Below the pieces are notes generated by a model, which was not told where the DNA came from, did no database searches, and saw only the letters and a list, made by a program, of their open reading frames with translations. Source: Linanthus parryae (taxonomy: Eukaryota > Streptophyta > Magnoliopsida > Ericales > Polemoniaceae). Taken from it: a stretch of DNA of 64,000 bases. Below are positions 35,082 to 47,565 of the stretch, piece by piece. The stretch covers positions 3,094,908 to 3,158,907 of the forward strand of contig JALGPY010000033.1 of the NCBI GenBank assembly GCA_023055425.1. Direction: 5' to 3'. Within the stretch, counting starts at the first letter, position 1; each line of letters opens with the position of its first letter. The translations under genes and the position numbers were made by a program.

Positions 35082-37197
35082 TGTTAAGGAACGTAAATTT
35101 CACATTTTAGTATGTTATTGAACTCTTGATAACTTACTTTTATGTGTAACTTGTGTATTATAACCCTATTTCTAGAACGCGAGAGGTTAGTTAGGGGGAG
35201 CTTAAACGATGAATTAAGAAGATTTTGAGGGGTAAATGACATGAAGAAGGGGATTGGAGTAATTAATTAGAAGATTATTGAAGATTTGAGAGGCCTAGAT
35301 TGAAGGCAAAGTAATTCGAGAGGTCAGATTGCAATTAAAAAGTGAAGTCAAGGGCCTAATAAAAATTATTTTAACGGAGTTGGGGGTGTAGGTGGCTTTT
35401 TCTAAAGTTATTAAAGGCATTAATGAAGAGAAACTAACAGCAGGGGGGTTTCTGCGCCTTAATTCTATCTGAGGGGGTGTTTAAAAGGCCAACAACAACT
35501 AAGGGGGGCTTTTTTAAAGTTTTCGACAACCAACTCAGCACGGGACGCGTCTTCTTCTTCCTAGCAACGAAAACACGCCAGAAGCCATTGAAGCTTTTTC
35601 TGAAGCTTTGAACCAGCCCAAATCCACCCCATATCACCACCTCTTCGCACGAAATCGGCCTCAAAACACTTCGCAGCCCACTCTCTCTCTCTCTCTCCTA
35701 GTTCTCTCAATTCGGCCCAAGATCAAGAGACAAAAAAGCCCCAATTCTCTTAGGGTTCTAGAGGCGGCTGAAAATCAACGATGGGGAGCTTCCCAGTCCA
35801 ATTGGACGGTGGATACGAGTTCTAGAAGGCCAAGAAAACCAGCTGTGATGTGTATATAAAGGAAGAATGAAGAAATTTGGAGACCTCTCTTCGGACCCGT
35901 ACGTTTCACAGAGTACACTACGGTCCTATGTTTTTTTTACCCCTCTCTCTCTCTATCTCCAACCTGACCCATCTCTGGGTTCGTTCATCAGACGCTGCGC
36001 TCTCTTTTGAGCTAACTAAGGGCTAAGAACACAATAAAAGGGGAAGATAGGGAGAGAGGGGGTCGATTCTGGGTTTTTTGAGCTGCTAGATGCTCTTCTC
36101 TGTGTCTGCTGCTGTGCTTGTTGCTCTTAGTACTGCAACAGCAGCAGCAGCTTGAGTTGGATAAGTGCTTCACCGTTAGAAGCTTAGTTTGGTAGTTTGT
36201 TTATTTTGCTAGCTTAGTATTGTATTTGGAATTGATTATTGCTCAGTTTTCTGTATTTGAATCAAATTGTGAGGTTGAATTGGTGAAAACAATTGTTGGA
36301 TTTAAACATGATGAATGAAAATCTATTACTCTTTAGCTTTCTTGAATCTCTCATGTTCAGATAGTTAACTTGCTTGGGTGATTTGGGACTATCTAGTGCC
36401 TCAATCCTCCTATTGAATCAAGTTGAACTTCAAAGATGATTGGGTTGAATTGGTTTCACTTGAATGCTTAGTTAAATACTTGAATCTCTCATGTTGATAT
36501 GTTTGTTGCATGGAATAGGTAGATGTGCGAATATGCTTGACGTGTTTGATTTGAGGTTGAATTTGAGTGAGAGGAACTCGTTAATCCTAACTTTGAGAAA
36601 TTGAGTACTAGTTAGGTGATTTGAGAGAGAATTTACAAATCTCACTTGTTGCTTGATCTTTCATGTGGCAACACCTCTGTGTGTTTACATATGGTTGATG
36701 CTTGAAACACTTGAAATTTCGAAATCTCATTTGAATAGCCTCTTTAGTGCTTGATTAGCATGTTAGGATTACACACTTCATTTATGGTGAGTTGGAGTTC
36801 AATAAGCAATCTCTTCTTGACATACTTGTCTTGTGGATTGCTACATGTAATTTGAGAACCGGGCTTGAATCTAATAAGAGGATTGTTCACTAGAGAAACC
36901 AATAATCCCTAGCCCCTCATTACTTGGTATTTCGCTTATTTTCTTGAATTGTTGCCTTAGTAGTAATTCACTTTGTCCTCTAAATCGTACTCTCAACTTG
37001 CTCCATCACAATTTGTGGTGGATTTGATAGCTTTGCAAGCTCTAAAGCCGTTGAGATTTCTTTTATCACTTAGTTAGTCGTTTACTCTAGTGATTGTAAG
37101 TCATTATCTAACCCACCTCTCCTTGTGGATTAGACCTCGGACTTACCAGATTTTATTACTTGAGACGATATCCTATACTTGTGATTTTTGTCGAACA
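35082..37197 (+). repeat. 5' LTR of element M
   Basis: Length 2,116 bp, from TGTTAAGGAACG to TTTTGTCGAACA. The last 1,034 bp (36164-37197) are a direct repeat of 39318-40351. The first 1.08 kb has no partner at the 3' end. It carries CT-rich runs (35681-35700 and 35940-35957) and a CAGCAGCAGCAGC stretch near 36137. Confidence 0.78.
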
Positions 37198-37203
37198 AGT
37201 TTT

Positions 37204-37221
37204 TGGCGCCGTTGCCGGGGA
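37204..37221 (+). other. Primer-binding site of element M
   Basis: TGGCGCCGTTGCCGGGGA, six bases after the 5' LTR end. This sequence is the known primer site (Asp-tRNA type) of many plant Athila/Tat-type gypsy elements, and so gives orientation and lineage. Confidence 0.88.
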
Positions 37222-39317
37222 GAGGTTATGTGTTAGATTTGATTTTCTTTACTTTCTTAGTTAGTTAGTAGTTTGTTTTTGACATTTTCTCTAGTTGTTT
37301 GTGGTTGATTAAGTGTGATACATACCTCTCATCAAGTAGTTCTCATCTACTTGCTTGAAAATATGTCTCATGGATATTTTGGACTTGGTGAGAGGCCCAA
37401 CATTCTGTCATATCCTTATTACCATGCATTTACTAGACATGAAAATCATTCTAAGGAATCAATGCGTTACGTACGTGAACGTGCTATAAAAATGGTTATT
37501 ATATTCCTAAGAATTATCATTCTTGGCTTGATAATAAGACATTAGATTACACATCCCATGCTTCTTGGTTCATAATCACCTCCCTCACACACTTACATGT
37601 TTTCGAACTCTAATGATTCTAGCACTTATCAATATAGTGATATGATGTGTGAATTTAGTCTAGGAGTGAATTATTTTTGGAGGGAAGCTTATGTGAATGA
37701 GGAACTAGAGAGGCCTATAAGTAGTTCTCTTGAGGAGACAATGCAAAGATATTTTCAAGGTACAAAATAACTTTTGGAATCACAAAGAGAACTTGCAGAA
37801 TCATTTACACACTTGGTTGACAAAGTGGAATCCTTAAATTCACAATCTCAAAATGGCGAGTCTCTTGCATATAGTTCTCAATCTTCACAAAACTTACCAT
37901 CACACGACTCTCTTGTTTCCATTCACACACATCACGAGCCTATTCATGACCAAATTTTGGATGATGTGTTTGATGACGGAGTTGTTGCTACTAGGATAGG
38001 TGATTGTGTTCATTTCTCATTTTTCACATTCTAAAGAAGCATGTGATAGTGATATTGGTAGTGAGATTGATATTTTTATGATGAGTTTTCAACCCATGAC
38101 ATGAGTGAAGCCATCTAGGATGACTCACATAGTGACACTTGTGAGGAGGAGTCGCAAAATGAAAATCACTCATGTAATGAGTTAGAGGTCAAATTTGATT
38201 CTCACTAGTGAAGGGAATGTAGTCTTGTCTTGTTCTCTAGAAGAGTCTATTACTCGTCGGATTTCCTATGACCTTGATTGTGACGAAATTGAAGTTTTAT
38301 TGGGAGGTACTCCGGTTAGTATTGATATGTCTAATGAAGATCGGGGAGCTATGGTCGTATTTGTGACGAAATGAATTTTACTTGAATGCTCCCTTGGATT
38401 ATATCATTATGGAAGATATGCCTAAGGGTTTGGATGAGGCTTCAAGTTTTCAAATTATTTGAAATCCCACTTGTGAAGCCCCATCCCCAAATCAGTATGA
38501 CTTATTTAAAAGTGATGAGATTGAGGATTCACAAGTTGCCGCCATCTCTCAAGTTTTGATTTCAAGTAAAAATTTGGCAACCTATGAAGACCCATTCTAT
38601 GATTTAATTCATTTGAGGATTTCAAACCCTTTTATGAAGATGATGCATGATATAACAACTTGCTCTAACTTTATTGTTAGATTTTGCTTGCATCTCTTAT
38701 TCATCTTTTGTGTCGTGCCCCTACTTCTCCTATCTACTCTAATTGATGAATCAAACTTTTTTAGAGAGAAGTACTTTTCTAAGAATAAAGTAGGGGCATG
38801 GCATGGAAAAAAATTTCCAAGATTGGGGGTGGGATAGTATCATTTTCTTTGTTCCACCTCCCTAGTTGTAAATAAATAAATTAGTTTATCCCTATTTCTT
38901 TCATTTTTTTCTATTTCCATTGTTCTCACACATTGAGGACAATGTGACATTTTAGTTGGGGGTGGGAAGTAGATATATTACTTGTTTTAAATGGTCTATA
39001 GCATGATTTTTGTTTCATTAGTGATTTACATGAAAAATAAAAAAAATTAAAAAAATTGGAAAGCAATCATAAAAATTATTTAAATTGAAATTTTGAAAAA
39101 AATGTGTGAACCTTTCATGAGAAGCATCACTCTTTCCCCTTGTCAAACCATATATTTTTTTTTCTTCTTTCTTTGGTAGTTTAATTTATTTTAACCTTTC
39201 ATCTTGAGTCTAGATTTTTTTGATAGATTTATTGACTCTTAGAGAGTTCTAATTGAGTAACTTATTTTGCTAGTTTGGTAGTTTGGTAGTTTGTTTTGCT
39301 AGTTTAGATTTATTTTA

Positions 39318-40351
39318 AGTGCTTCACCGTTAGAAGCTTAGTTTGGTAGTTTGTTTATTTTGCTAGCTTAGTATTGTATTTGGAATTGATTATTGCTCAG
39401 TTTTCTGTATTTGAATCAAGTTGTGAGGTTGAATTGGTGAAAACAATTGTTGGATTAAAGCATGATGAATGAAAATCTATTACTCTTTAGCTTTCTTGAA
39501 TCTCTCATGTTTAGCTAGTTAACTTGCTTGGGTGATTTGGGACTATCTAGTGCCTCAATCCTCATATTGATTCAAGTTGAACTTGAAGGATGATTGAGTA
39601 GAATTGGGTTCACTAAAATGCTTAGTTTAATACTTGAATCTCTCATGTTGATATATTTGATGCATTGAATAGGTAGATGTGCGAATAAGCTTGACGTGTT
39701 TGATTTGAGGTTGAATTTGAGTTAGAGGAACTCGTTAATCCTAACTTTGAGAAATTGAGTAGTAGTTAGGTGATTTGAGTGAGAATTTACAAATCTCACT
39801 TGTTGCTTGATCTTTCATGTGGAAACACCTATGTGTGTTTACGTATGGTTGACGCTTGAAACACTTGAAATTTGAAAATCTCATTTGAATAGCCTCATTA
39901 TTTCTTGATTAGCATATTAGGATTACAAACTTCATTTGTGGCGAGTTGGAGTGCAATAAGAAATATCTTCTTGACATACTTGTCTTGTGGATTGCTACAT
40001 GTAATTTGAGAATCGGGCTTGAATCTAATAGGAGGATTGGTCACTAGAGAAACCGTTTATCCCTAGCCCCTCATTACTTGGTATTTCGCTTATTTTCTTG
40101 AATTGTCGCTTTAGTAGTCATTCACTTTGTTCTCTAAATCGTACTCTCAACTTGCTCCATCACAATTTGTGGTGGATTGGATAGCTTGGCAAGCTCTAAT
40201 GCCATTGAGATTTCTTTTATTGCTTAGTTAGTCGTTTACTCTAGTGATAGTAAGTCATTATCTAACCCTCCTATCCTTGTGGATTCGACTCCGGACTTAC
40301 TGGATTTTATTACTTGAGACGATATCCTATACTTGGTATTTTTTTCGAACA
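39318..40351 (+). repeat. 3' LTR of element M, 5'-truncated
   Basis: A direct repeat of 36164-37197, from GTGCTTCACCGTTAGAAGC to CGAACA, with scattered substitutions and small differences. The first ~1.08 kb expected from the 5' LTR is absent. Sequence between the purine tract (38967) and 39318 does not match the 5' LTR. Confidence 0.8.
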
Positions 40352-42310
40352 CCTGCTCACCAAAACTAGGTCTCCAAACAAATAAGTAAAAAAAAATAAC
40401 CTAATTTCTCCCCATTTTTTGACTTTCATCAAAAAATAATGAGAAAATGTTGGATCAATGTTTTTGAAATAACTTTAAGAAAACTTTTTGGAAAGATAGA
40501 GTATTCAAGACTTTGAAAAGGATTTCTAGGCCTTGAAAAATGTAGAAAGAATAGGCAATAATTAAGGGGTTGGGTCTCCATCTCCTTGCTGCTATGCATC
40601 TTCTTCCTCACTATATTTTTCATCATTCTCATCATCATGAATTTCTTCTTGAGCCCCTTTAACGCCAGCTCCAGTTACTTCCTCAAAAAAAATCAGTCTC
40701 AGTCACTATTTATGGAATGATTGACTTCTTTTGCTTCTTCTTGAGGTCTTTAAGAAATATTCCTGAATCCAGACTGTCAGCTTCATCTTGATCTTGGTCT
40801 TCATCAACTTGTTCCTTAGCGAGTTGCTTACCTTTATCCTTCACTTAAGCAGTCTCATCCTGAGTTGTATGCTCACTAAAAAGTTATTTGGTTGAACCAG
40901 CCTTCTTGGTTCCCTCTATAACTTGAGAGACTTCTTCAGGCACATCAAACATAGTCATGCTCTTGAAGATGTTTTCAACCATGTACTTCATTTGTTTAAA
41001 CTCAGTTCCAAACTCATGTTGATTCTCCTTCAGTTCATCCATGTCCTTCTCAAGTCCATCAAGTTTCTGAAGAACTAAGGAGAGATCTTGAGGCTGTGAG
41101 GTTTGGCCTGAAGTAGGTGTCAAGGCTTTGCGTTTAAGAAACTTCTTGGAGTTCAGTTCTTCTTCAGTCAATTGTGAGTACAACTTCCAGGTCTTAGCAC
41201 TGGTTATTGCTACATCAATTTTCTAAAATGCTTTCTCATCAAGCATAGTAAAACAACTAGTGATAGTTTCTTCCCTGACTGTTGGAATTTCAAGGTGTTG
41301 AAAGAATTTGGTGAGCAGATTGGCATATGGAAAATGATGTATTCTCTGATTGGTTTGGCAATAAAGCATGTGTTCCATCAAAATATTTGGAAGATAAACC
41401 TCATAACCATGCATAACCAAATAAATTAAGTACATCACCCTTTCAGTTTGCAACTCCTTTGACTTCTCCCTTAATACCACGCATCTCATCAAGATTGTAA
41501 ACAACACTTTGGCTTGAACAGTTAGCACAGAGTGTGGTAGAGGTGTTGGCCAGAAAGAATTATTCTTTGGCCAGTTTCAGGGCTTCACTATTACGAGGGT
41601 GATTACTAGTATCAAACCTTTTTGGAAAGCCTAGAACTTTGACAAAATTAGAGAGATCTAATTCCATATTGATGCTAGCAACTTTGGTTTGGATCACAAG
41701 GTTCACAGTAGACTTGCTTTGTCTCATGTTTAGGTAAAAGAATCTAGTCAGTATGGTGTAGAACAAACCATAGAGAGATTTTATTAAACATCTTAATGCA
41801 CTCTAGATTCATACCATTCAACATAGAAAAACAGACCATATTGCAGTATGCAACTGATCTAGAGGCAAATCTATCTTGCCATTTGCCTCTAGCAACATTA
41901 GTAATGAACCATTTGTTATCAAGGCCTGTTTTCTTACCAGTGGATTTCTTCTTTTTTGATTAGATCTATAGTTCCTTTTCAATGTTCTCTTCTGGCTCAT
42001 CCTCTGTCACTTTTTCTTTTCCCTTCTCTTCTTTAGCAATCTTCTTCTTCACCTTCTTAGGGCTAGCAATCAGTTTCTCAGGAACAAATTCAACTACCTT
42101 CTTCTTCTTCTTGCTAGAAGTGGGTGTCTAATCATTCTTTGGCTTCTTATTAGGAGGAGGAGGGGCAATGTCTTCTGCACATGGAGTTTTTGAACTTGAG
42201 TCACCACTGATTGTCTGAACCTCTTCCTTAGTGGGATTTCTTTTCTTCTCTGTAGCAATATTTGAACCACCAGCCATCTTGATTCTGTCAGAGGCTGTTC
42301 TAGTGTTCAT
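40352..42310 (-). pseudogene. Extra ORF and 3' UTR of element C
   Basis: Purine tracts GAAAGTCAAAAAATGGGGAG (about 40408-40430) and the tract after RNase H (42728-42735) flank the ORF. The ORF opens MNTRTASDRIKMAGGSNIA (42310; the second Met aligns with the start in A). The basic N-terminus is followed by VIQTKVASINMELDLSNF, HSVLTVQAKVLFTILMRC, ILMEHMLYCQTNQ, FPYANLLTKFFQHLEIP and the coiled-coil DGLEKDMDELKENQHEF. It terminates around 40700. It is interrupted by stops (about 42127, 41560, 41220) and frameshifts. The DGLEKDMDEL...FDVPEEVSQ C-terminus is shared with A and differs from D. Confidence 0.7.
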
Positions 42311-42735
42311 TAGAGTTGGGGGAGTAGAATAGAAAGGTATGACATATACGAAGGAGAGAAAGAGAGAATAAGATAAATAGTGAAGAGTTTCAGTTTGAAA
42401 AGGGAACTGAATATTTTCCTACTCTTTTGAAGATTTGCGGAATAAAAAAGATTCAAAATTGGGTGTGCCGTTGGAAGTAAATATAATACTATTTTGGCTG
42501 AAAAGGGGTATCTGAAAAATAAGAGGTTACATTGAGAAATTATCTACAAAGATAAAACCAACATTTAAAGATCCACATTATTGACTAAACAGCATACAGT
42601 CTTATTTTCACGGCTTTGGAAAGTATTTCAAGGCCTTGAAAAGCTGTATTTCAAAAGCACATAAAATCCAAGCTTTGAAAATCAGTTCAAACCTTTGAAA
42701 CACATAATTCTTACCTTACTTACCTTATTCTCCCC

Positions 42736-44221
42736 CTAAACCAGTGCTTCTTCATTTAGCATGCCCAATTCTAATCTCAAGATAGAGAATCTTTCATCAG
42801 GCAATGGTTTAGTGAAGATATCTGCAAATTGCATGTTAGTAGAAAAAAAATTCAGGAACAATATCACCTTTCTCAGCATGATCTCTGATGAAGTGATGTC
42901 TAATATCAATGTGTTACTTCTTGAATGCTGAATTGGATTCTTTGTGATTGATATTGTACATTCGTTGTCACACTTGATAGGTATATCTGTGAAATAAAAT
43001 ACAAGGTCTCTCATTTGTTGTGCTATCCATAAAACGTGTGAACAGCAAGCTTCAGGTGCTATGTATTCAGCTTCTGCTGTTGATAGTGCAACTCGGTTTT
43101 GCTTCTTTGAATGCCGGCTGATTAAAGATGATCCAAGGAATTGGCGGTATCCTGATATACTCTTCTATCAACTTCATATCCTGTAAAGTCAGCATCAGAA
43201 TAGCCACACATGGAGAAATTATATGGTTTAGGAAACCAAAGCCCTAAGGCTTTGGTACCATTGAGATATCTAAAAATTCTTTTAGCTGCACTCAAGTGTG
43301 ATTCTTTAGGATCAGCTTGAAATCTAGCACACATGTAAACAATGAACATGATATCTGGTCAGCTAGCTGTGAGGTATAGTAATGATCCAATCATACCTCT
43401 ATACTCTTTCACATGCACACTCTTACCTGATTCATCTTTGTCTAAAGACAATGTTGAACTCATTGGAGTCTTGATTTCTTTTGATTGAGACATATTATAT
43501 TTGTTCAGCAAGTCTCTTGTGTACTTGCTTTGATGTAGGAATATGTCTTTCGTCATTTGATGAATTTGAAGTCCAAGAAAGAAGATCAATTCTCCCATCA
43601 AACTCATTTCAAATTCCCTGCTCATAAGACTTGAAAATTCCTTGGAAAGAAGATCATTAGTAGCTCCAAACAAAATATCATGAACGTAAATTGAACCACA
43701 AGCAAGTTTTTGTCATGAGTCTTTATGAAAAGGGTCTTTTCTACTAATACTCTTTTGAAATCATTTTCCACTAAAAACTTTTACGATCTTTCATACCAAG
43801 CCCTTGGAGCTTGTTTCAAACCATAAAGAGCCTTATAAACATGGTCTAGAAACTTTTCATTTTCAAAACCTGGAGGTTGAGTAATATAAACTTCTTCTTG
43901 AAAATAGCCATTTAAAAATGAACACTTCACATCCATTTGAAAGAGTTTCATGTTCTTGTGAGATGAAAATTCAAGTAGAATTCTTAATGCTTCTAACCTA
44001 GCAACAGGAGCAAAGGTTTCTTCATAGTCAATACACTCTTCTTGATTGTATCCTTGAGCTAACAATCTAGTTTTGTTCCTGATTACCTTTCCATTCTCAT
44101 CTAACATGTTTCTGAATACCCATCTGGTACCAATGATAGATTGATTTCCTGGTGGAGGAACTAGATTCCAAACCTTGTTCCTTTCAAAATCATTGAGTTC
44201 ACATTGCACAGCTATAATCAA
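42736..44221 (-). pseudogene. RT and RNase H of element C
   Basis: The minus strand reads NDFERNKVWNLVPPPGNQSI, TRWVFRNMLDENGKV, EETFAPVARLEALRILLEFS, MKLFQMDVKCSFLNGYFQEE and ALYGLKQAPRAWYE. The catalytic box is damaged: a frameshift falls at its edge and the GAT of the first Asp has become CAT (YVHD, about 43690). RNase H blocks include SMCGYSDADFTGYEVDRR, IKCDNECTISITKNPIQHSR and ADIFTKPLPDERFS, with the stop at 42736-42738 followed by GGGGGAGAA. Confidence 0.87.
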
Positions 44222-45319
44222 GTTTGCTTATTGTAATGCTTCCTTCACAATTTAGGTTCTACAAGAGAGATAAAAGCATTACAAGAACAAATATTCTTCA
44301 ATTGTGATATGGTTTGTGTACCAGTGGTTGGATCAGAAATAATGTTATGAGATGAGAGATATTTGAATCTCTTCCTTGGTGTCCAAGGTTGAGGCTCTCC
44401 AATTTTTTTTTCAAGTCTTAGAGAACTTGAATTAGTAGCTTGATCTGTTGTCTTCTCTGGAGATTTTGTTTCAAGGCTTTGAACCTTAGTTTCAAAGTCT
44501 TGAAATTGCCTTCTTTGTTTCTGTAAGATTTCCTTGGAACCTTTTGAGGATTCTTCTTCTTAGGTATCTGAATAATGCTTGTTCAGATTAATATTTGCAA
44601 AGTCATTACTCATAGAACCATCATAGCTTTCATCAATATGACATGAATGCTTTCTTCAACAAGCTTGGTTCTCTTTTTATAAACTCTATAGGGTTTTCTT
44701 GTGTGTGAATAACCAAGAAAGATACCTTTATCACTTCTTGCATCAAACTTACCAAGATTTTCCTTACCATTATTATAACATAGCAGGTACAACCAAAACG
44801 TTTGAAGTAAGAAATATTTGGCTTTATTCCTTTGAACATCTCATAAGGGGTCTTCTTCAGTATAGGTCTGATCAAGCACCTGTTAAGAATATTATTTGCT
44901 GTATTCACAGCTTCTTCCCAATATTACTTTGGCAATTTGTTTTCCAGAAGTATTGTTCTTGACATGTCTTCAAGAATCCCGTGCTTTCTTTCAACAACTC
45001 CATTTTGTTGAGGAGTTCTAGGAGCATAATTCTTTTGAGAGTACCATGCTTAGAAAGAATATTACAAACTCAAGTTGATCAAACTCTCTACCATGAACAC
45101 TTCTGATTGAAGTAATAGGTAGGTTTTTAAAGGTCTGAAGTTCTCTCCAAAGTTTTGACAATTTGGAGAGCGCTTCAGATTTTCTCTAAGTAACATAACC
45201 CAAGTATATCTAGAAAAATCATCTACAATAACAAGCATCTACTTCTTAGACTTTGGATTTGGAGTTATCTTACGACCACATAGATCCATATGCAGTAATT
45301 CAATGGGTCTAACAGTACT
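44222..45319 (-). pseudogene. Integrase and linker of element C
   Basis: The first catalytic Asp is kept (LLHMDLCG, about 45275-45298). Other blocks are DDFSRYTWVM, CLIRPILKKTPYEMFKGIKP, a frameshift within the CTCYV block, and GIFLGYS. The linker toward RT (44270-44560) repeats the Glu/Ser/Lys-rich composition seen in A and holds CAAGGCTTTGAA and CAAAGTCTTGAA motifs. Several frameshifts and stops are present. Confidence 0.83.
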
Positions 45320-45829
45320 TTAAAAGTTCTTTTGTTTGAATGAGCTTCTAGTTTGCTTTCCTTGTGAAGATGCCTTCCATACTTCTTCTTCTTTGAACTT
45401 GATAGAGGGTAGACCTCTTACTAAGTTCTTGGAAACTAACTTGTTCAAGGTATGCAAGCTAACGTGTCCCAACCTTCTGTGCCAAATCTTTGAATCTTCT
45501 TTCACGCCCTTGAGACACTTCAAGTTTATTCCTGCAACTTTGTTAGTTTGAAAAGTATACTCATTGTTTGACCTAGAGGCAGTGAGGATGAAATTGCCAG
45601 ATTTCTCATTCTGGACCACACATTTCTCTTTGTCAAAAATAACGTTATTACCATTATCACAAAGCTGAGATACACTAAGCAAGTTAAATTTCAAACCATC
45701 AACTAAGTATACATCAGAAATAGAATTTTCAGAATCTTCACCAATTTTACCAATACCTAGAATGCTCCATTTGCCTTGGTCACCAAGTGTTATTGAACCT
45801 TCATACTGCTCCTTCAACTCTGAGAATAA
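45320..45829 (-). pseudogene. GAG-pre-integrase and protease downstream part of element C
   Basis: The frame contains MKEQYEGSITLGDQGKWSIL, DGLKFNLLSVSQLCDNGNNV, EKCVVQNEKSGNFILTASR and WHRRLGHVSLHTL. The zinc finger has lost its Cys pair (VWKASSQGKQ). The protease is cut directly after its active-site segment by element L; that segment continues at 58722. Confidence 0.83.
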
Positions 45830-45834
45830 AGATC

Positions 45835-47416
45835 TGTCACATCCCCTTCCGGCCGACCCCGGTTAGAGATTAATAAACTTTTCGTTAACGAGACGAGGGC
45901 TCGACATGCCGATGAGGCCTTGACTCGTCGAGAGGCTAAACAATAAATTTATTAAAATCGTGATTGAAATTTTATTTTGAAACATCGCGGAAGCATAACT
46001 AACAAATCATTTGGGGTCATCATGATAAATAAAATTGACTTCTGTTATAAATAAAAATATGTTTAAGAGAAAAATGAAATTGGAAATATTTATCATTTAG
46101 CCCTCTTGACTCGTATCGTAAACAGAGCATAATCCAGGAAATGTACTAGGTATCATAAAAGGGCTCATAAAAGGTCTTATATCCTTAATTACATAACTTA
46201 TAAATTCTTAAATAATTTACGAACATGATTTACACAAAGATCCAAGCCATCTAGCATATGATCAACATTTAAACACCTAAGCATCATCGGTCCAAAAAGA
46301 CAGCACACATCAACTTAACGTCAAGCTACTTCTTACTTATCACGAGTCCTTAAAACTTGAAAAAAGGGGTAACGTGAAAGGGTGAGCTCAACTAGCTCAG
46401 TGAGTTACATCTACGCCCCTCTGCATGTTTGGAAAGCCAAAAATGGCTAATTTTTCCATGGAGCGTCGCGAACATAAATCATAGTCATACATACATACAA
46501 ATACATGTGATACTTTAAATATCATGACATTCATAAAGCGTAACTTGTATCGTAAAGAAAGCGTAACGTGAAGCCTAACTTGTATCGTGTGAAATCATAT
46601 TGTTCCAAGTAGGAACCTTGCGTTGTCTGGTATGGAGACCTTATCATACTTGAACATGTTTTCTTAGTTTCTTATCTTGTGGCCCGTGATAACCTTCGTG
46701 AATTAACATAACGTAGGGACATGTCCATCGTGATGGCTCGTGCGGCGACGCGTTGCCTGCTTATATTGCCCCGGCAAAAGGGTCGTAGCCTGCCTATACC
46801 TGACACGGGATTTCACTCCGGTAGGCGTGGCCTTTCTGGAAGTGTGTTTTATGTTATGAAACGTGCATTGTTTTCTTTGTTAACATCCATGGGGCATAAA
46901 TATTTAACTCGAGTAAAAAGCATGCGTACATACATACTTGGGACGACATGAACGTACATAAGCTTGTATGAAACTTGAGGGTATGTAAAAACTTCGGGAG
47001 GTAGGGTAACTCACCTTGCGAGCTTAAACTTTTCATTTTATATTTCTTAGCCCAAATTTCGACCAACTTTAAGCACACGAGCATCAACTCCAACGTCATC
47101 TAGATCGCCAATTAGGATATGAGCCTTGAGAGAAACTAGAGATTGTTCTTGGGTTCTTTGAGGTTGGAGAAGCTCGGAGTCTTGAAAAAGATGAGGGAAA
47201 AGGCTCCCCCAATACATAGCATGACATTGGTAGTGAGTTTTTCTTGAATTGAGAGGTAGAAAAAGGATGTTTGGAGGTGTTTTGTGAGGGTCAACTCCCA
47301 AATCCGGGAATAGTGTTTGAAGAGAGAGAAGAGAGCATTCAAGAAGTGTTCTTGATGAGAAAGATACAGAGGAAAGAGAATGGGAGACATGTGCATGATA
47401 TTAAGGGTTGGTGGTA
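45835..47416 (-). repeat. 3' LTR of element L, truncated by F
   Basis: It matches 56871-58360 over 1.5 kb: GAGATTAATAAACTTTTCG, AAACATCGCGGAAGC, GGTGAGCTCAACTAGCTCAG and ACGTAGGGACATGTCC, up to GGGTTGGTGGTA. The last ~356 bp of the right copy are missing because element F sequence begins at 47417. Confidence 0.87.
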
Positions 47417-47565
47417 ACAAGGGAGGATGCTAAAGAAAAGGTGCCCGCGCGCGAACATGCGCCACAAGTTGCCTACCAGAAGAAGAACGTGCACACCCTA
47501 AAGAGGGTGGTGAAGCACGACAAAAAAGGGAAGGAGATAGAAAGCATCTACTCCAATGGGAAAAA

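Larger units (their letters stand above)
35082..40351 (+). mobile_element. Element M: non-autonomous LTR element (Tat/Athila-type primer site)
   Basis: The insertion lies in the 3' UTR of element C. It starts TGTTAAGGAACG and ends TTTTTCGAACA, with CCTAC (35077-35081) and CCTGC (40352-40356) as a once-mutated 5-bp TSD. The primer site TGGCGCCGTTGCCGGGGA follows the 5' LTR, and purine tracts TTGGGGGTGGGA lie at about 38820-38832 and 38954-38967. Both signals are typical of Tat/Athila-type gypsy elements and their non-coding derivatives. The internal part (37198-39317) has no recognisable gag or pol domain; decayed frames at 37360-37550 and 37774-38034 show only acidic, Ser/Gln/His-rich sequence. 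Confidence 0.8.

Noticed and set aside
36164..40351. Direct repeats considered a segmental duplication
   Set aside because: The primer site, purine tract and flanking TSD show they are LTRs of one element.
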